From a virus, in IMG/VR virus record IMGVR_UViG_3300017782_004265, positions 1 to 20,204 of that record: a stretch of DNA of 20,204 bases; one strand, written 5' to 3'. Below, in pieces: positions 13,861 through 19,360 of this stretch. Numbering within the stretch: the first letter of the stretch is position 1; every line of letters begins with the position of its first letter. Below the pieces are notes generated by a model. The model saw only the letters and a list, made by a program, of their open reading frames with translations, had not been told where the DNA came from and searched no databases. Position numbers and translations under genes: made by a program.

Positions 13861-13938
13861 ATTAATAATAAGTATATGATACCACATAAAACACTATAAT
13901 CCTGCTGTGGAGTGTAAATAGATACTGTAGGAGTAACT

Positions 13939-14205
13939 ATGAGTAATGAAAAATACATACCCAGTATACCTCGTTTCAGCACAAGTGGTATAGCAGAGCA
14001 ACATCAACATTGGGCAAGAAGTTTAACAGAACCTTTTAGCAGACAACAAAATGCCACATTAAAGTGGTTATTGGAAACAAAACCCATGGAACAACGTCCA
14101 TATGTTATCATAGAAGACAAACGTGTATTATGTGGCACTAAACGTAAACTATACACCAAAACAGCCGCAGGATGGCGTATACAGAGTTTAAAAACAGTCA
14201 AATAG
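13939..14205 (+). CDS. Unknown basic protein before the small terminase
   Basis: This 88-residue protein has an AGGAG site 7 bases before ATG (GTAGGAGTAACTATG). It is basic and soluble (MSNEKYIPSIPRFSTSGIAEQHQHWARSL, then a C-terminal strand-rich part YVIIEDKRVLCGTKRKLYTKTAAGW). The C-terminal half, with alternating strands and Lys/Arg, could bind nucleic acid. Its stop overlaps the sequence before the next GATAAATA promoter, so it has a separate transcription unit from the terminase small subunit. The likely promoter is unclear: GTAAATA (13914-13920) and TATAAT (13895-13900) are both imperfect. I do not recognise the family. Confidence 0.78.
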   Translation: MSNEKYIPSIPRFSTSGIAEQHQHWARSLTEPFSRQQNATLKWLLETKPMEQRPYVIIEDKRVLCGTKRKLYTKTAAGWRIQSLKTVK

Positions 14206-14213
14206 GATAAATA
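14206..14213 (+). promoter_or_regulatory. Late-type promoter of the small terminase unit
   Basis: GATAAATA (14206-14213) starts within one base of the previous stop. The upstream A-rich part resembles the other copies loosely. The next gene begins 39 bases on with AGGAG before ATG. Confidence 0.55.
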
Positions 14214-14251
14214 TACAAGCATACAGTTTAAACTGATTACAGGAGACATCT

Positions 14252-14689
14252 ATGTCAAATGAACATGAAAAACCCACAGACAACTTGACAGAATATGCCG
14301 AACAGCATAAGCCATATCAAGTTACTAAAATAAAATACGGCGAAAAAACAGTCACAGGCAGAATAGTAGGCAGAGCAAAAACAGTCATCCCCGAGCAAGA
14401 GTTCTATCAAATGGCATGCTTGTTCTCAACATGGAAAGACTTTAGCGAGTATTATTCAGTGCCGGAGAGCACACTCCGAGACAACTTTCGCGACTTATAC
14501 ACAAAAGCACGACAGAAAACGAAACAAAAACTACGTCAAAAAATGTTGGAAACAGCACTCAATGGTGACAGAGTCATGATGATTTGGCTCTCGAAGCAAT
14601 GGCTGGACATGACTGATTCTCCAGTAAAAGGATCGGACAGTGACGTATTACCATGGAATGAGGAGACAACAAATGAAATGGAAGAATAA
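14252..14689 (+). CDS. Terminase small subunit candidate (DNA-binding)
   Basis: This 145-residue protein has a helix-turn-helix at about 51-82 (FYQMACLFSTWKDFSEYYSV then PESTLRDNF). A long basic helix follows (TKARQKTKQKLRQKMLETAL), then NGDRVMMIWLSKQWLDMTDS at 104-123. The last segment is the 'aLIWLGKQwLGqsd' signature that many phage terminase small subunits carry after their HTH; here the glycine is changed to serine. It would recognise packaging sites and pass DNA to the large terminase encoded about 2 kb downstream. A GGAG site precedes ATG, and the gene overlaps the following membrane peptide by 17 bases. The family assignment rests on these motifs; a transcription regulator with the same HTH is the alternative. 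Confidence 0.75.
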   Translation: MSNEHEKPTDNLTEYAEQHKPYQVTKIKYGEKTVTGRIVGRAKTVIPEQEFYQMACLFSTWKDFSEYYSVPESTLRDNFRDLYTKARQKTKQKLRQKMLETALNGDRVMMIWLSKQWLDMTDSPVKGSDSDVLPWNEETTNEMEE

Positions 14690-14801
14690 ACAAGTGTATT
14701 ACACTATAAAAGACAGATTCGAACTCAGTGAGCGTCATATGGCGTATTACTATGCTTTAGCAGGTGTTATAGCAGGTTTTGTTATAGGTATTATTGTATA
14801 A
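14673..14801 (+). CDS. 42-residue single-pass membrane peptide
   Basis: ATG 14673 has GAGGAG at 7 bases, inside the end of the terminase small subunit gene. It encodes a short basic head (MKWKNKQVYYTIKDRFELSE), then a hydrophobic segment from about 24 to 42 (MAYYYALAGVIAGFVIGII-V). The stop shares a base with the next ATG (TAATG). Perfect coupling on both sides supports it. A small holin-like or membrane-docking role is possible, but no family is recognised. Confidence 0.65.
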   Translation: MKWKNKQVYYTIKDRFELSERHMAYYYALAGVIAGFVIGIIV

Positions 14802-15109
14802 TGCCAGTAGCACCAGCAAACGTGCGTCAAACAGCACGTAGAGCCTTAGAAGTTCGTAAGACACTACCCAAAAGCAAACAAGCCGGCACATCAGTCGGCT
14901 TAGCAAGAGCAAATCAGTTAGCAAAAGGTGAGAACCTATCACAGGAAACACTAAAACGCATTAAGAGTTTTATAGCAAGACACAAACCCAACTATCAAAA
15001 AGCAAGGTCACAAGGTAAGACTATCAAAGACGGTGGCGTTATATTAGCAATGGCATTGTGGGGATATCCGGGGATTAGCAGTTGGGTAGATAAGAACTTA
15101 AAGTCATAA
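14801..15109 (+). CDS. Small basic protein with an RARANQLA / ALWGYPG-type domain
   Basis: This 102-residue, lysine-rich protein is arranged as a helix (NVRQTARRALEVRKTLPKSK), a second helix LARANQLAKGENLSQETLKR, then IKSFIARHKPNYQKA, and a final GGVILAMALWGYPGISSWVD. The order 'RAR-x-LA-x-G-x-x-(L/V)S-x-x-T-(I/L)KR...SF-x-xRH...A-x-xLWG' recurs in many phage proteins, alone or attached to head-morphogenesis proteins; its function is not known to me. Here it stands alone, coupled by TAATG to the membrane peptide and within the terminase region, so a head or packaging role is the best guess. It is the last gene before a hairpin terminator. Confidence 0.7.
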   Translation: MPVAPANVRQTARRALEVRKTLPKSKQAGTSVGLARANQLAKGENLSQETLKRIKSFIARHKPNYQKARSQGKTIKDGGVILAMALWGYPGISSWVDKNLKS

Positions 15110-15113
15110 AAGG

Positions 15114-15148
15114 AGGAAGGCGCCTAATGTCTACAAAAGCGCCTTCTT
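15114..15148 (+). terminator. Hairpin terminator after the small terminase operon
   Basis: GAAGGCGC (15116-15123) pairs with GCGCCTTC (15139-15146), extendable by an A-T and a G-T pair, with a 15-base loop and a weak TT-AATA tail. It starts a few bases after the stop at 15109. The tail is better on the minus strand (CTCCTTTT), so it may act in both directions. Confidence 0.6.
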
Positions 15149-15155
15149 AATACAA

Positions 15156-15235
15156 TGATCCGTTTTTGACTTCTCGAGTGGATCAAACTCTCATTAACAG
15201 ACCTACACGGAAGAATGAGGCCCTTGGTCTATAAC
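15156..15235. other. Two further hairpins between converging genes
   Basis: TGATCC (15156-15161) pairs with GGATCA (15180-15185) and encloses ACT-TCTCG-AGT. AGACC (15199-15203) pairs with GGTCT (15226-15230), followed after ATAAC by TTTTT. They fill the gap between converging genes and may be a back-up terminator. Confidence 0.4.
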
Positions 15236-15238
15236 TTT

Positions 15239-15466
15239 TTAAGCAAACACTCCTTCGTTAACTATGCCCTCTTCTATTACTTCTTCGGCAATCCATTGTT
15301 TGCCATCTTCTTCTACTATAACTTTTGGATCAGTAATATAATAATCGATCTCCATATCGAAGTGAGCAAAACTATCTGCTTTCAGTTGCTCTATGTTGTC
15401 GCCTTTACTTACTGGATAGTATTGATCTTCTCTGTCTCCCCATCCTTTAACATTTAATATAAACAT
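15239..15466 (-). CDS. Unknown small acidic protein, early-type cassette
   Basis: This 75-residue protein starts at ATG 15466 behind GGAG at 7 bases. It begins with a strand (MFILNVKGWGDREDQYYPVS), has a helix GDNIEQLKADSFAHFDMEID, and ends with acidic strands (KVIVEEDGKQWIAEEVIEEG). The arrangement suggests a small alpha/beta domain. It carries its own TTGACA/TATACT promoter that overlaps the end of the gene upstream. No known family. Small acidic early proteins of phages often bind host enzymes, but nothing here shows a target. Confidence 0.75.
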   Translation of the reverse strand: MFILNVKGWGDREDQYYPVSKGDNIEQLKADSFAHFDMEIDYYITDPKVIVEEDGKQWIAEEVIEEGIVNEGVFA

Positions 15467-15473
15467 ATTTTAT

Positions 15474-15506
15474 CTCCTTTATTTAAAATATACATATAGT
15501 ATACTA
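15474..15506 (-). repeat. 33-bp direct repeat, copy 1 (promoter -10 to Shine-Dalgarno)
   Basis: The 33 bases 15474-15506 are identical to 15847-15879. The repeat covers the -10 box, the transcription start and the AAAGGAG site, so two adjacent genes have the same core leader. This points to duplication of a promoter-leader unit. Confidence 0.9.
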
Positions 15507-15525
15507 TACTTTTAATCTGTGTCAA
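15498..15525 (-). promoter_or_regulatory. Sigma70-type promoter, TTGACA-N16-TATACT
   Basis: -35 TTGACA at 15525-15520 and -10 TATACT at 15503-15498 on the minus strand, with a 16-base spacer. It drives the gene 15239-15466. Most of the region downstream is duplicated at 15847-15879. Confidence 0.85.
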
Positions 15526-15527
15526 CC

Positions 15528-15836
15528 TTAGATTATTGTAAAATATTTCATTTTGCGTCTAACTTTTGGGTTTGTCGCATTTTCATATCTTTGTATGTGT
15601 ATAACATTTTCGGCTTCCATCTCCAATATCGCACACTTCACCCTACATAATGTAACCCCGGCGAGTTTATTTTGATATGTAAGCAACGCATGTAACTGCG
15701 GTTTACTATATTTCTTTTTGCGCCATCCATTTTTTTCTAATATATCGATAGTTGTGAGTATTTCTCTTTTTATATCGGATATAGATGCTCTATTTGCCTT
15801 ATATTCTTTATATTCTTCATTTGTCATTTTTTCCAT
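15528..15836 (-). CDS. Unknown basic helical protein, early-type cassette
   Basis: This 102-residue protein starts at ATG 15836 with GGAG about 10 bases upstream; an in-frame ATG three codons later is an alternative. It is basic and largely helical: MTNEEYKEYKANRASISDIK, an ILTTIDILEKNGWRKKKYSK segment, then LHALLTYQNKLAGVTLCRVK. The end is an Arg/Lys-rich tail (NPKVRRKMKYF). It could bind nucleic acid, but no defined fold is recognised. It has its own sigma70-type promoter. Its stop lies only two bases from the -35 of the next leftward promoter, and no terminator is seen between them. Confidence 0.75.
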   Translation of the reverse strand: MEKMTNEEYKEYKANRASISDIKREILTTIDILEKNGWRKKKYSKPQLHALLTYQNKLAGVTLCRVKCAILEMEAENVIHIQRYENATNPKVRRKMKYFTII

Positions 15837-15846
15837 ATTTTATTAA

Positions 15847-15879
15847 CTCCTTTATTTAAAATATACATATAGTATACTA
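15847..15879 (-). repeat. 33-bp direct repeat, copy 2
   Basis: Identical to 15474-15506. It holds the -10 box and Shine-Dalgarno of the gene 15528-15836. Confidence 0.9.
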
Positions 15880-15898
15880 CATTTTTTATCTGCGTCAA
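15871..15898 (-). promoter_or_regulatory. Sigma70-type promoter, TTGACG-N16-TATACT
   Basis: -35 TTGACG at 15898-15893 and -10 TATACT at 15876-15871 on the minus strand, spacer 16. The spacer begins CAGATAAAAAA, as does that of the promoter at 16443-16470. Confidence 0.82.
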
Positions 15899-15911
15899 CC
15901 TCGCTATCGGT

Positions 15912-15942
15912 CAAAAAAAAGCACACTAAAGAGTGTGCTTTA
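15912..15942 (-). terminator. Rho-independent terminator of gene 15958-16395
   Basis: On the minus strand AAAGCACAC, a six-base loop and GTGTGCTTT are followed by a continuous T run of eight. The stem starts 16 bases after the stop. On the plus strand the tail is TTTATAG, so weak termination from that side is also possible. Confidence 0.88.
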
Positions 15943-15957
15943 TAGTTATAGAATATG

Positions 15958-16395
15958 TTAAGCAACTTCTATATAGTTGATTTGCTCTTTCATTTCTGCT
16001 AAAGTATATACTCCGCCAAAACGAAACAAATCTTTTGTTATTTTAAGAGTAGGTTCTAATGCTAAAGCATTGTCTTTCATCCATTTTATTTGCTTTTCTA
16101 TAGCAAACTCCTCACTATCGACCATTGCTTGATCTCCAATGCCAGCATTTGGACATACATTCATTACAGCACAATCTTCTATATATTCTGCTGTTTGCTC
16201 TTTAGTTAACGGAATAAAACTATATTCGAATAAATCACGTTGTTCGTCAGTATTATATTCGACTTCTATACAGTATGTATATCCCGCATCTACTAATGCG
16301 TCTATAGTTTTATTTTGATCTATTACTTCATGAGTAACAGTTTTCTTCTCTTTTACGATTTTTAAGACTTCGTTGTCAAAAGTTAATGTCGCCAT
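15958..16395 (-). CDS. Unknown acidic protein, early-type cassette, paralogue of 12761-13243
   Basis: This 145-residue protein starts at ATG 16395 behind AAAGGA. It begins MATLTFDNEVLKIVKEKKTV, has IDALVDAGYTYCIEVEYNTD and FEYSFIPLTKEQTAEYIEDC, and ends with a KQIKWMKDNALALEP helix and a charged tail. The order and several motifs parallel the gene at 12761-13243, and their leaders share a 13-base loop, so they are probably ancient duplicates. Three cysteines and no membrane segment; no known family. It is flanked by a sigma70-type promoter and a strong terminator, i.e. a self-contained leftward cassette within rightward late genes. Confidence 0.8.
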   Translation of the reverse strand: MATLTFDNEVLKIVKEKKTVTHEVIDQNKTIDALVDAGYTYCIEVEYNTDEQRDLFEYSFIPLTKEQTAEYIEDCAVMNVCPNAGIGDQAMVDSEEFAIEKQIKWMKDNALALEPTLKITKDLFRFGGVYTLAEMKEQINYIEVA

Positions 16396-16411
16396 TTTTC
16401 TTTCCTTTAAT

Positions 16412-16438
16412 ATACGTTTTGCTTTATTGCTAACGTAT
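16412..16438 (-). promoter_or_regulatory. 5'-terminal mRNA hairpin, covarying with 13261-13285
   Basis: On the minus strand ATACGTT (16438-16432) pairs with AACGTAT (16418-16412) around the loop AGCAATAAAGCAA, identical to the loop at 13267-13279. The stem bases differ from the other copy but remain paired. The predicted start (about 16436) lies at the base of the stem. Confidence 0.65.
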
Positions 16439-16442
16439 GTAT

Positions 16443-16470
16443 ACTATAACATCTTTTTTATCTGCGTCAA
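16443..16470 (-). promoter_or_regulatory. Sigma70-type promoter, TTGACG-N16-TATAGT
   Basis: -35 TTGACG at 16470-16465, -10 TATAGT at 16448-16443 on the minus strand, spacer 16. It is divergent from the late-type promoter at 16501, whose ACACAA box is 19 bases away. Confidence 0.8.
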
Positions 16471-16488
16471 CCTCTATTTTGTGGAAAA

Positions 16489-16508
16489 ACACAAGAAACT
16501 GATAAATA
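16489..16508 (+). promoter_or_regulatory. Late-type promoter of the large terminase operon
   Basis: ACACAA (16489-16494), six bases, GATAAATA (16501-16508), then GTAAC at 16514. AAGGAG follows before ATG 16541. Confidence 0.62.
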
Positions 16509-16540
16509 CTACTGTAACGCAACTTTAAGGAGATATAGAT

Positions 16541-16711
16541 ATGAAGATGAACTTCTCGGAAGAAAAAACAAGATATATAAACACAATGAGTCTTACTGGA
16601 CTAAGTCTAATGTGGGGACAGATGTTAGGTATGTTAAATCCATGGTTTACACCTCTAACAGTCTTAACTATTATTATTGGATACGGTAGCGAACTCAATA
16701 AACCTCAGTAG
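16541..16711 (+). CDS. 56-residue membrane protein before the large terminase
   Basis: ATG 16541 lies behind AAGGAG at 9-10 bases, the first gene after a late-type promoter. The peptide has a polar head (MKMNFSEEKTRYINTM), then a hydrophobic part from about 17 to 49 (SLTGLSLMWGQMLGML, NPWF, TPLTVLTIIIGYG). This can be read as two short membrane helices split by NPW or as one long segment, followed by a polar tail. The stop shares a base with the GTG start of the terminase (TAGTG). A two-helix holin or other small membrane protein is possible; no family is recognised. Confidence 0.7.
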   Translation: MKMNFSEEKTRYINTMSLTGLSLMWGQMLGMLNPWFTPLTVLTIIIGYGSELNKPQ

Positions 16712-17946
16712 TGAAACTGACACCACCGCAAAAAACTGTAAGCGATCATGAAAGTCGTTTTCGTGTTGTAGCGGCTGGACGTCGATTTGGTAAAAGTTTT
16801 TTAAGTATAAATGAACTTGCTAAGTTTTCACGTTTTCCTAACTCCAAGTGTCTGTATGTAGCACCAACTTATAGACAAGCAAAACAAGTCATATGGGACG
16901 AACTTAAAAATCGTCTATATGCTGTTAAATGGATAGACAAAGTAAACGAAAGCGATCTAAACATAAGACTTAAAAACGGTTCAGTTATTTTTATTCGTAG
17001 TGCTGATAACAGAGAAGCATTACGTGGTGCCAAATACAACTTTATTGTGTTAGATGAGTGTGCTGATATTCATGAAGAAACATGGCATCAAATATTAAGA
17101 CCTACACTAAGTGATACACAGGGATCAGCACTATTCATCGGCTCACCTAAAGGCAGAAACTGGTTTTATGACTTATACAGTTTAAGTGGTGAAACAGACT
17201 GGCAAAGTTGGCAGTTTACCACATTAGAAGGTGGCAATGTGCCGTTAGCAGAAATAGAAGCCGCCAAAAGAGACTTAGATGAAAGAACATTTGAACAGGA
17301 ATATTTAAGCCAGTTTGTGAGTTATATGGGTGTGTGTTATTATTCATTTACTGAAGATAACGTGCTACCAGCACCCAGTCATTTAAGCAATGTTACACCA
17401 ATACATGTAGGTATGGACTTTAACATAGATCCAATGCGTGCTGTGGTGTGTGTAGAGGACAGAGAAGGTAACACATGGTGTATAGATGAAATCACCATAT
17501 ACAGTTCAAACACAAACGAAATGGCACAGGAAATAAAACGCAGATACGGTAACAGACCAGTATTTGTATACCCCGATGCCACAGGTTTACGCAGAACAAC
17601 TAACAGCACAGGCATGAGTGATCACCTTATACTACAACAACACGGTTTTAAACTGGTTACTGGTAAAAGTAATCCGCCAGTAGCAGAGAGGATAAGTAGT
17701 GTAAACGCAAGATTATGTAACAACTTGGGCGAACGTCAACTGTTTATAACACCAAAATGTAAACAGTTACGAGAAGGCCTAATAAAAATGACTTATAAAG
17801 AAGGCACACGTCAGCCGGACAAAAACAGTGGATACGACCATATTACAGATGCTTTAGGTTATTATATACAGAGAACATATCCAATCCGCGGCGCAGAGCC
17901 GGAGATATATAGAGATACACGTAGAAGCACAGGAAGAATGTTATGA
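16711..17946 (+). CDS. terL: Terminase large subunit (DNA packaging ATPase-nuclease)
   Basis: This 411-residue protein is the motor that pumps phage DNA into the prohead and cuts it. The ATPase half has Walker A GRRFGKS (23-29, after VVAA), Walker B FIVLDE (111-116) with the catalytic glutamate, and the coupling motif FIGSPKG (142-148). The RNase-H-like nuclease half shows VGMDFNIDP (Asp236), VYPDATG (Asp289) and YDHITDALGY (Asp376 and Asp380). All key acids are present and the length is normal for the compact terminase class. The GTG start overlaps the upstream stop (TAGTG), which fits the residue just before LTPPQKTV. The end overlaps the next gene (ATGA). The small subunit candidate is 2 kb upstream, separated by the leftward cassettes. 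Confidence 0.95.
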   Translation: MKLTPPQKTVSDHESRFRVVAAGRRFGKSFLSINELAKFSRFPNSKCLYVAPTYRQAKQVIWDELKNRLYAVKWIDKVNESDLNIRLKNGSVIFIRSADNREALRGAKYNFIVLDECADIHEETWHQILRPTLSDTQGSALFIGSPKGRNWFYDLYSLSGETDWQSWQFTTLEGGNVPLAEIEAAKRDLDERTFEQEYLSQFVSYMGVCYYSFTEDNVLPAPSHLSNVTPIHVGMDFNIDPMRAVVCVEDREGNTWCIDEITIYSSNTNEMAQEIKRRYGNRPVFVYPDATGLRRTTNSTGMSDHLILQQHGFKLVTGKSNPPVAERISSVNARLCNNLGERQLFITPKCKQLREGLIKMTYKEGTRQPDKNSGYDHITDALGYYIQRTYPIRGAEPEIYRDTRRSTGRML

Positions 17947-18158
17947 CAGATAAAAAAGATAAAAACTGGGTAAAGAACGAAAAGATTATTAATCGTGACC
18001 CTACACTAAGAGCCGCAAGAGACATCAGCGAAGGATTTAAGCCTAAGCCGGGTCAAACACATGGCGGAAAAGGTAGTGCTCGTAGAGGTGCTAATGATGA
18101 CGCATATGAAAGCGGTTGGGATAGAATATGGGGCAACAAGGATAAAAAAGATGACTAA
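17943..18158 (+). CDS. Small hydrophilic protein after the terminase
   Basis: This 71-residue protein overlaps the terminase stop by four bases (ATGA). It is highly charged and probably disordered: MTDKKDKNWVKNEKIINRDP, a central GFKPKPGQTHGGKGSARRGA, and an end DDAYESGWDRIWGNKDKKDD. The 'DRIWG/DRIFG' ending near the C-terminus recurs in small proteins of marine phages, without known function. Translational coupling to the terminase suggests a packaging or portal-related accessory role, by position only. It overlaps the next gene by eight bases. Confidence 0.75.
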   Translation: MTDKKDKNWVKNEKIINRDPTLRAARDISEGFKPKPGQTHGGKGSARRGANDDAYESGWDRIWGNKDKKDD

Positions 18159-18387
18159 TCCACGTGACCATAAAGGTGTAGAAATGTTTATGAAGTTTCA
18201 AACAGATTGGTTGTTGTTAAGTAAATATCAACAACAGTTAGCAAAACAAAATAACAGTATAGTATATAGAAGATATATGCTTAGTCAAAAATACGGCAAA
18301 CAAATATATAACTATCTTAGCAATGGTGGTATACGTGAAATACACGAGGACTACATTGTGTTATGGGATAGTGAAAAGGATCAGTAG
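18151..18387 (+). CDS. Unknown small basic protein
   Basis: I choose ATG 18151 (78 residues, MTNPRDHKGVEMF...), with AAGGA about 9 bases upstream; the frame is open from 18061, but that start would overlap the previous gene by about 100 bases. The protein is helical and basic (DWLLLSKYQQQLAKQNNSIV, YRRYMLSQKYGKQIYNYL) and ends GGIREIHEDYIVLWDSEKDQ. No known motif. It is the last gene of the large terminase operon and is followed by a terminator. Confidence 0.7.
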   Translation: MTNPRDHKGVEMFMKFQTDWLLLSKYQQQLAKQNNSIVYRRYMLSQKYGKQIYNYLSNGGIREIHEDYIVLWDSEKDQ

Positions 18388-18412
18388 GGTAGGAGTAACT
18401 GGTAGGTGCGGC

Positions 18413-18450
18413 AAAGGGTAGTCTATTAAAGGAGTAACTACCCTTTTATA
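18413..18450 (+). terminator. Terminator ending the large terminase operon
   Basis: AAAGGGTAGT (18413-18422) pairs perfectly with ACTACCCTTT (18437-18446) around a 14-base loop, followed by TTTTATA. The stop of the converging leftward gene lies in its right arm (18438-18440). AGGAGTAACT occurs both before it (18391-18400) and in its loop. Confidence 0.8.
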
Positions 18451-18938
18451 CTGCCGTCTAAAAGTTTACCGTCCCAGTCGTAGTTCATTAGTTTATACCA
18501 TAAACCTAAAGTTTTTTTAACAGCATTTAGATCACTGGCGTCGGTGTTTATACTTTCTTGATGTATCTCAATAGGTTGTATTGGTAACTGAACTCTTTCA
18601 GCATTACGTTGCTTATACCAAGCATCGGTAGGCTTGCGAAAACCACATTCAAACTCTATAGCCTCCGACCAAACTTCTTTAATGTATTTGTTTAACATAA
18701 AGTGGCCATTATTACATGTAGGTCGAGCCGCGTTGTTGTATATCACAAAGAAAGGTTCACGTTTATTAATGCCCACAGGGTCTTCTATAAACAGTTCTGT
18801 GCGTATGTTACCATGGTTAGTATAGCAGAACCCTAACTGAGTGGCTGTGTCTAATATAACTGTTAGTTGTTGAGCAGGGTTTAAACCATGTTTGTATTCT
18901 TTTGGTGTGACTTGTTTTAGATATTCGTATTGATCCAT
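18438..18938 (-). CDS. Unknown protein, last gene of the leftward operon
   Basis: I place the start at ATG 18938 (166 residues, MDQYEYLKQVTPKEYKHGLN), with AGGAA at 6-7 bases; the longer open frame up to 19019 would overlap the upstream gene and has no ATG or ribosome-binding site. The protein mixes helices (NPAQQLTVILDTATQLGFCY) with strands (GNIRTELFIED, REPFFVIYNNAARPTCNNG). It continues with a conserved-looking EFECGFRKPTDAWYKQRNAE stretch and a Trp/Tyr-rich end (LGLWYKLMNYDWDG). No catalytic signature is recognised. It is separated by 17 bases from the DNA-binding gene upstream, so it is in the same operon. Confidence 0.75.
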   Translation of the reverse strand: MDQYEYLKQVTPKEYKHGLNPAQQLTVILDTATQLGFCYTNHGNIRTELFIEDPVGINKREPFFVIYNNAARPTCNNGHFMLNKYIKEVWSEAIEFECGFRKPTDAWYKQRNAERVQLPIQPIEIHQESINTDASDLNAVKKTLGLWYKLMNYDWDGKLLDGSIKG

Positions 18939-18955
18939 TATTATTCCTATTGTTT

Positions 18956-19360
18956 TTATTTTAAATCGTCCAGTTTGAAGTATGTGGCTAAACTTCTTGT
19001 AGTTCTGCTTTCGGTCCAATGTTTTGGTGCTGTCTGTTTACCACGTTGATATTTGCCTATAAAAGCCTCGGGTTCATGGTAAACATCACCATATTTGTTT
19101 TCTCTGTTAGCAACCGTGATAGGATGTAAACCTAACTCCATGGCTATGGCCATTACTGTTTTGCCATATTTTTTTTCATAAAAAGTTTCTTTGTTACGAC
19201 GTTGAAAAGGATTACCAAAACGCATAACTCTCATGTGAATAGCATCGGGGGTTACTGATTCTAACTTGGCTAACTCAATAGCACTTATACCCCATTTGTG
19301 TTCAAATAAAGTAATCTTAGTGCCGTCTTGTAATGTTACTTTCTTTTCACCTTTTTTCAT
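18956..19360 (-). CDS. Two-helix-turn-helix DNA-binding protein
   Basis: This basic protein of 134 residues has two HTH-like segments: SAIELAKLESVTPDAIHMRV (about 26-45, followed by MRFGNPFQRR) and TVMAIAMELGLHPITVANRE (about 68-87, followed by NKYGDVY). A shared pattern 'x-AIE/MLA-x-x-x-x-V/L-x-P-x-x-(I/V)' indicates internal duplication. Such repeated HTH segments resemble the DNA-binding modules linked to homing endonucleases and phage regulators; no nuclease motif is present. Its ATG overlaps the previous stop (ATGA). It may regulate transcription from the phage promoters, which is inference. Confidence 0.75.
   Translation of the reverse strand: MKKGEKKVTLQDGTKITLFEHKWGISAIELAKLESVTPDAIHMRVMRFGNPFQRRNKETFYEKKYGKTVMAIAMELGLHPITVANRENKYGDVYHEPEAFIGKYQRGKQTAPKHWTESRTTRSLATYFKLDDLK

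Noticed and set aside
13406-13887. Two minus-strand ORFs (13406-13606, 13678-13887)
   Set aside because: No ribosome-binding sites, cysteine- and hydrophobic-rich compositions typical of chance frames, and no promoter in that direction.
15127-15150. Seven-codon ORF (MSTKAPS) behind AAGGAGG
   Set aside because: It lies within the terminator hairpin loop and arm. The ribosome-binding site is good, but a peptide this short cannot be supported; a leader peptide is not excluded.
18061-18150. Upstream ATG for the gene 18151-18387
   Set aside because: It would overlap the preceding gene by about 100 bases. The ATG at 18151 has AAGGA and the short overlap usual here.
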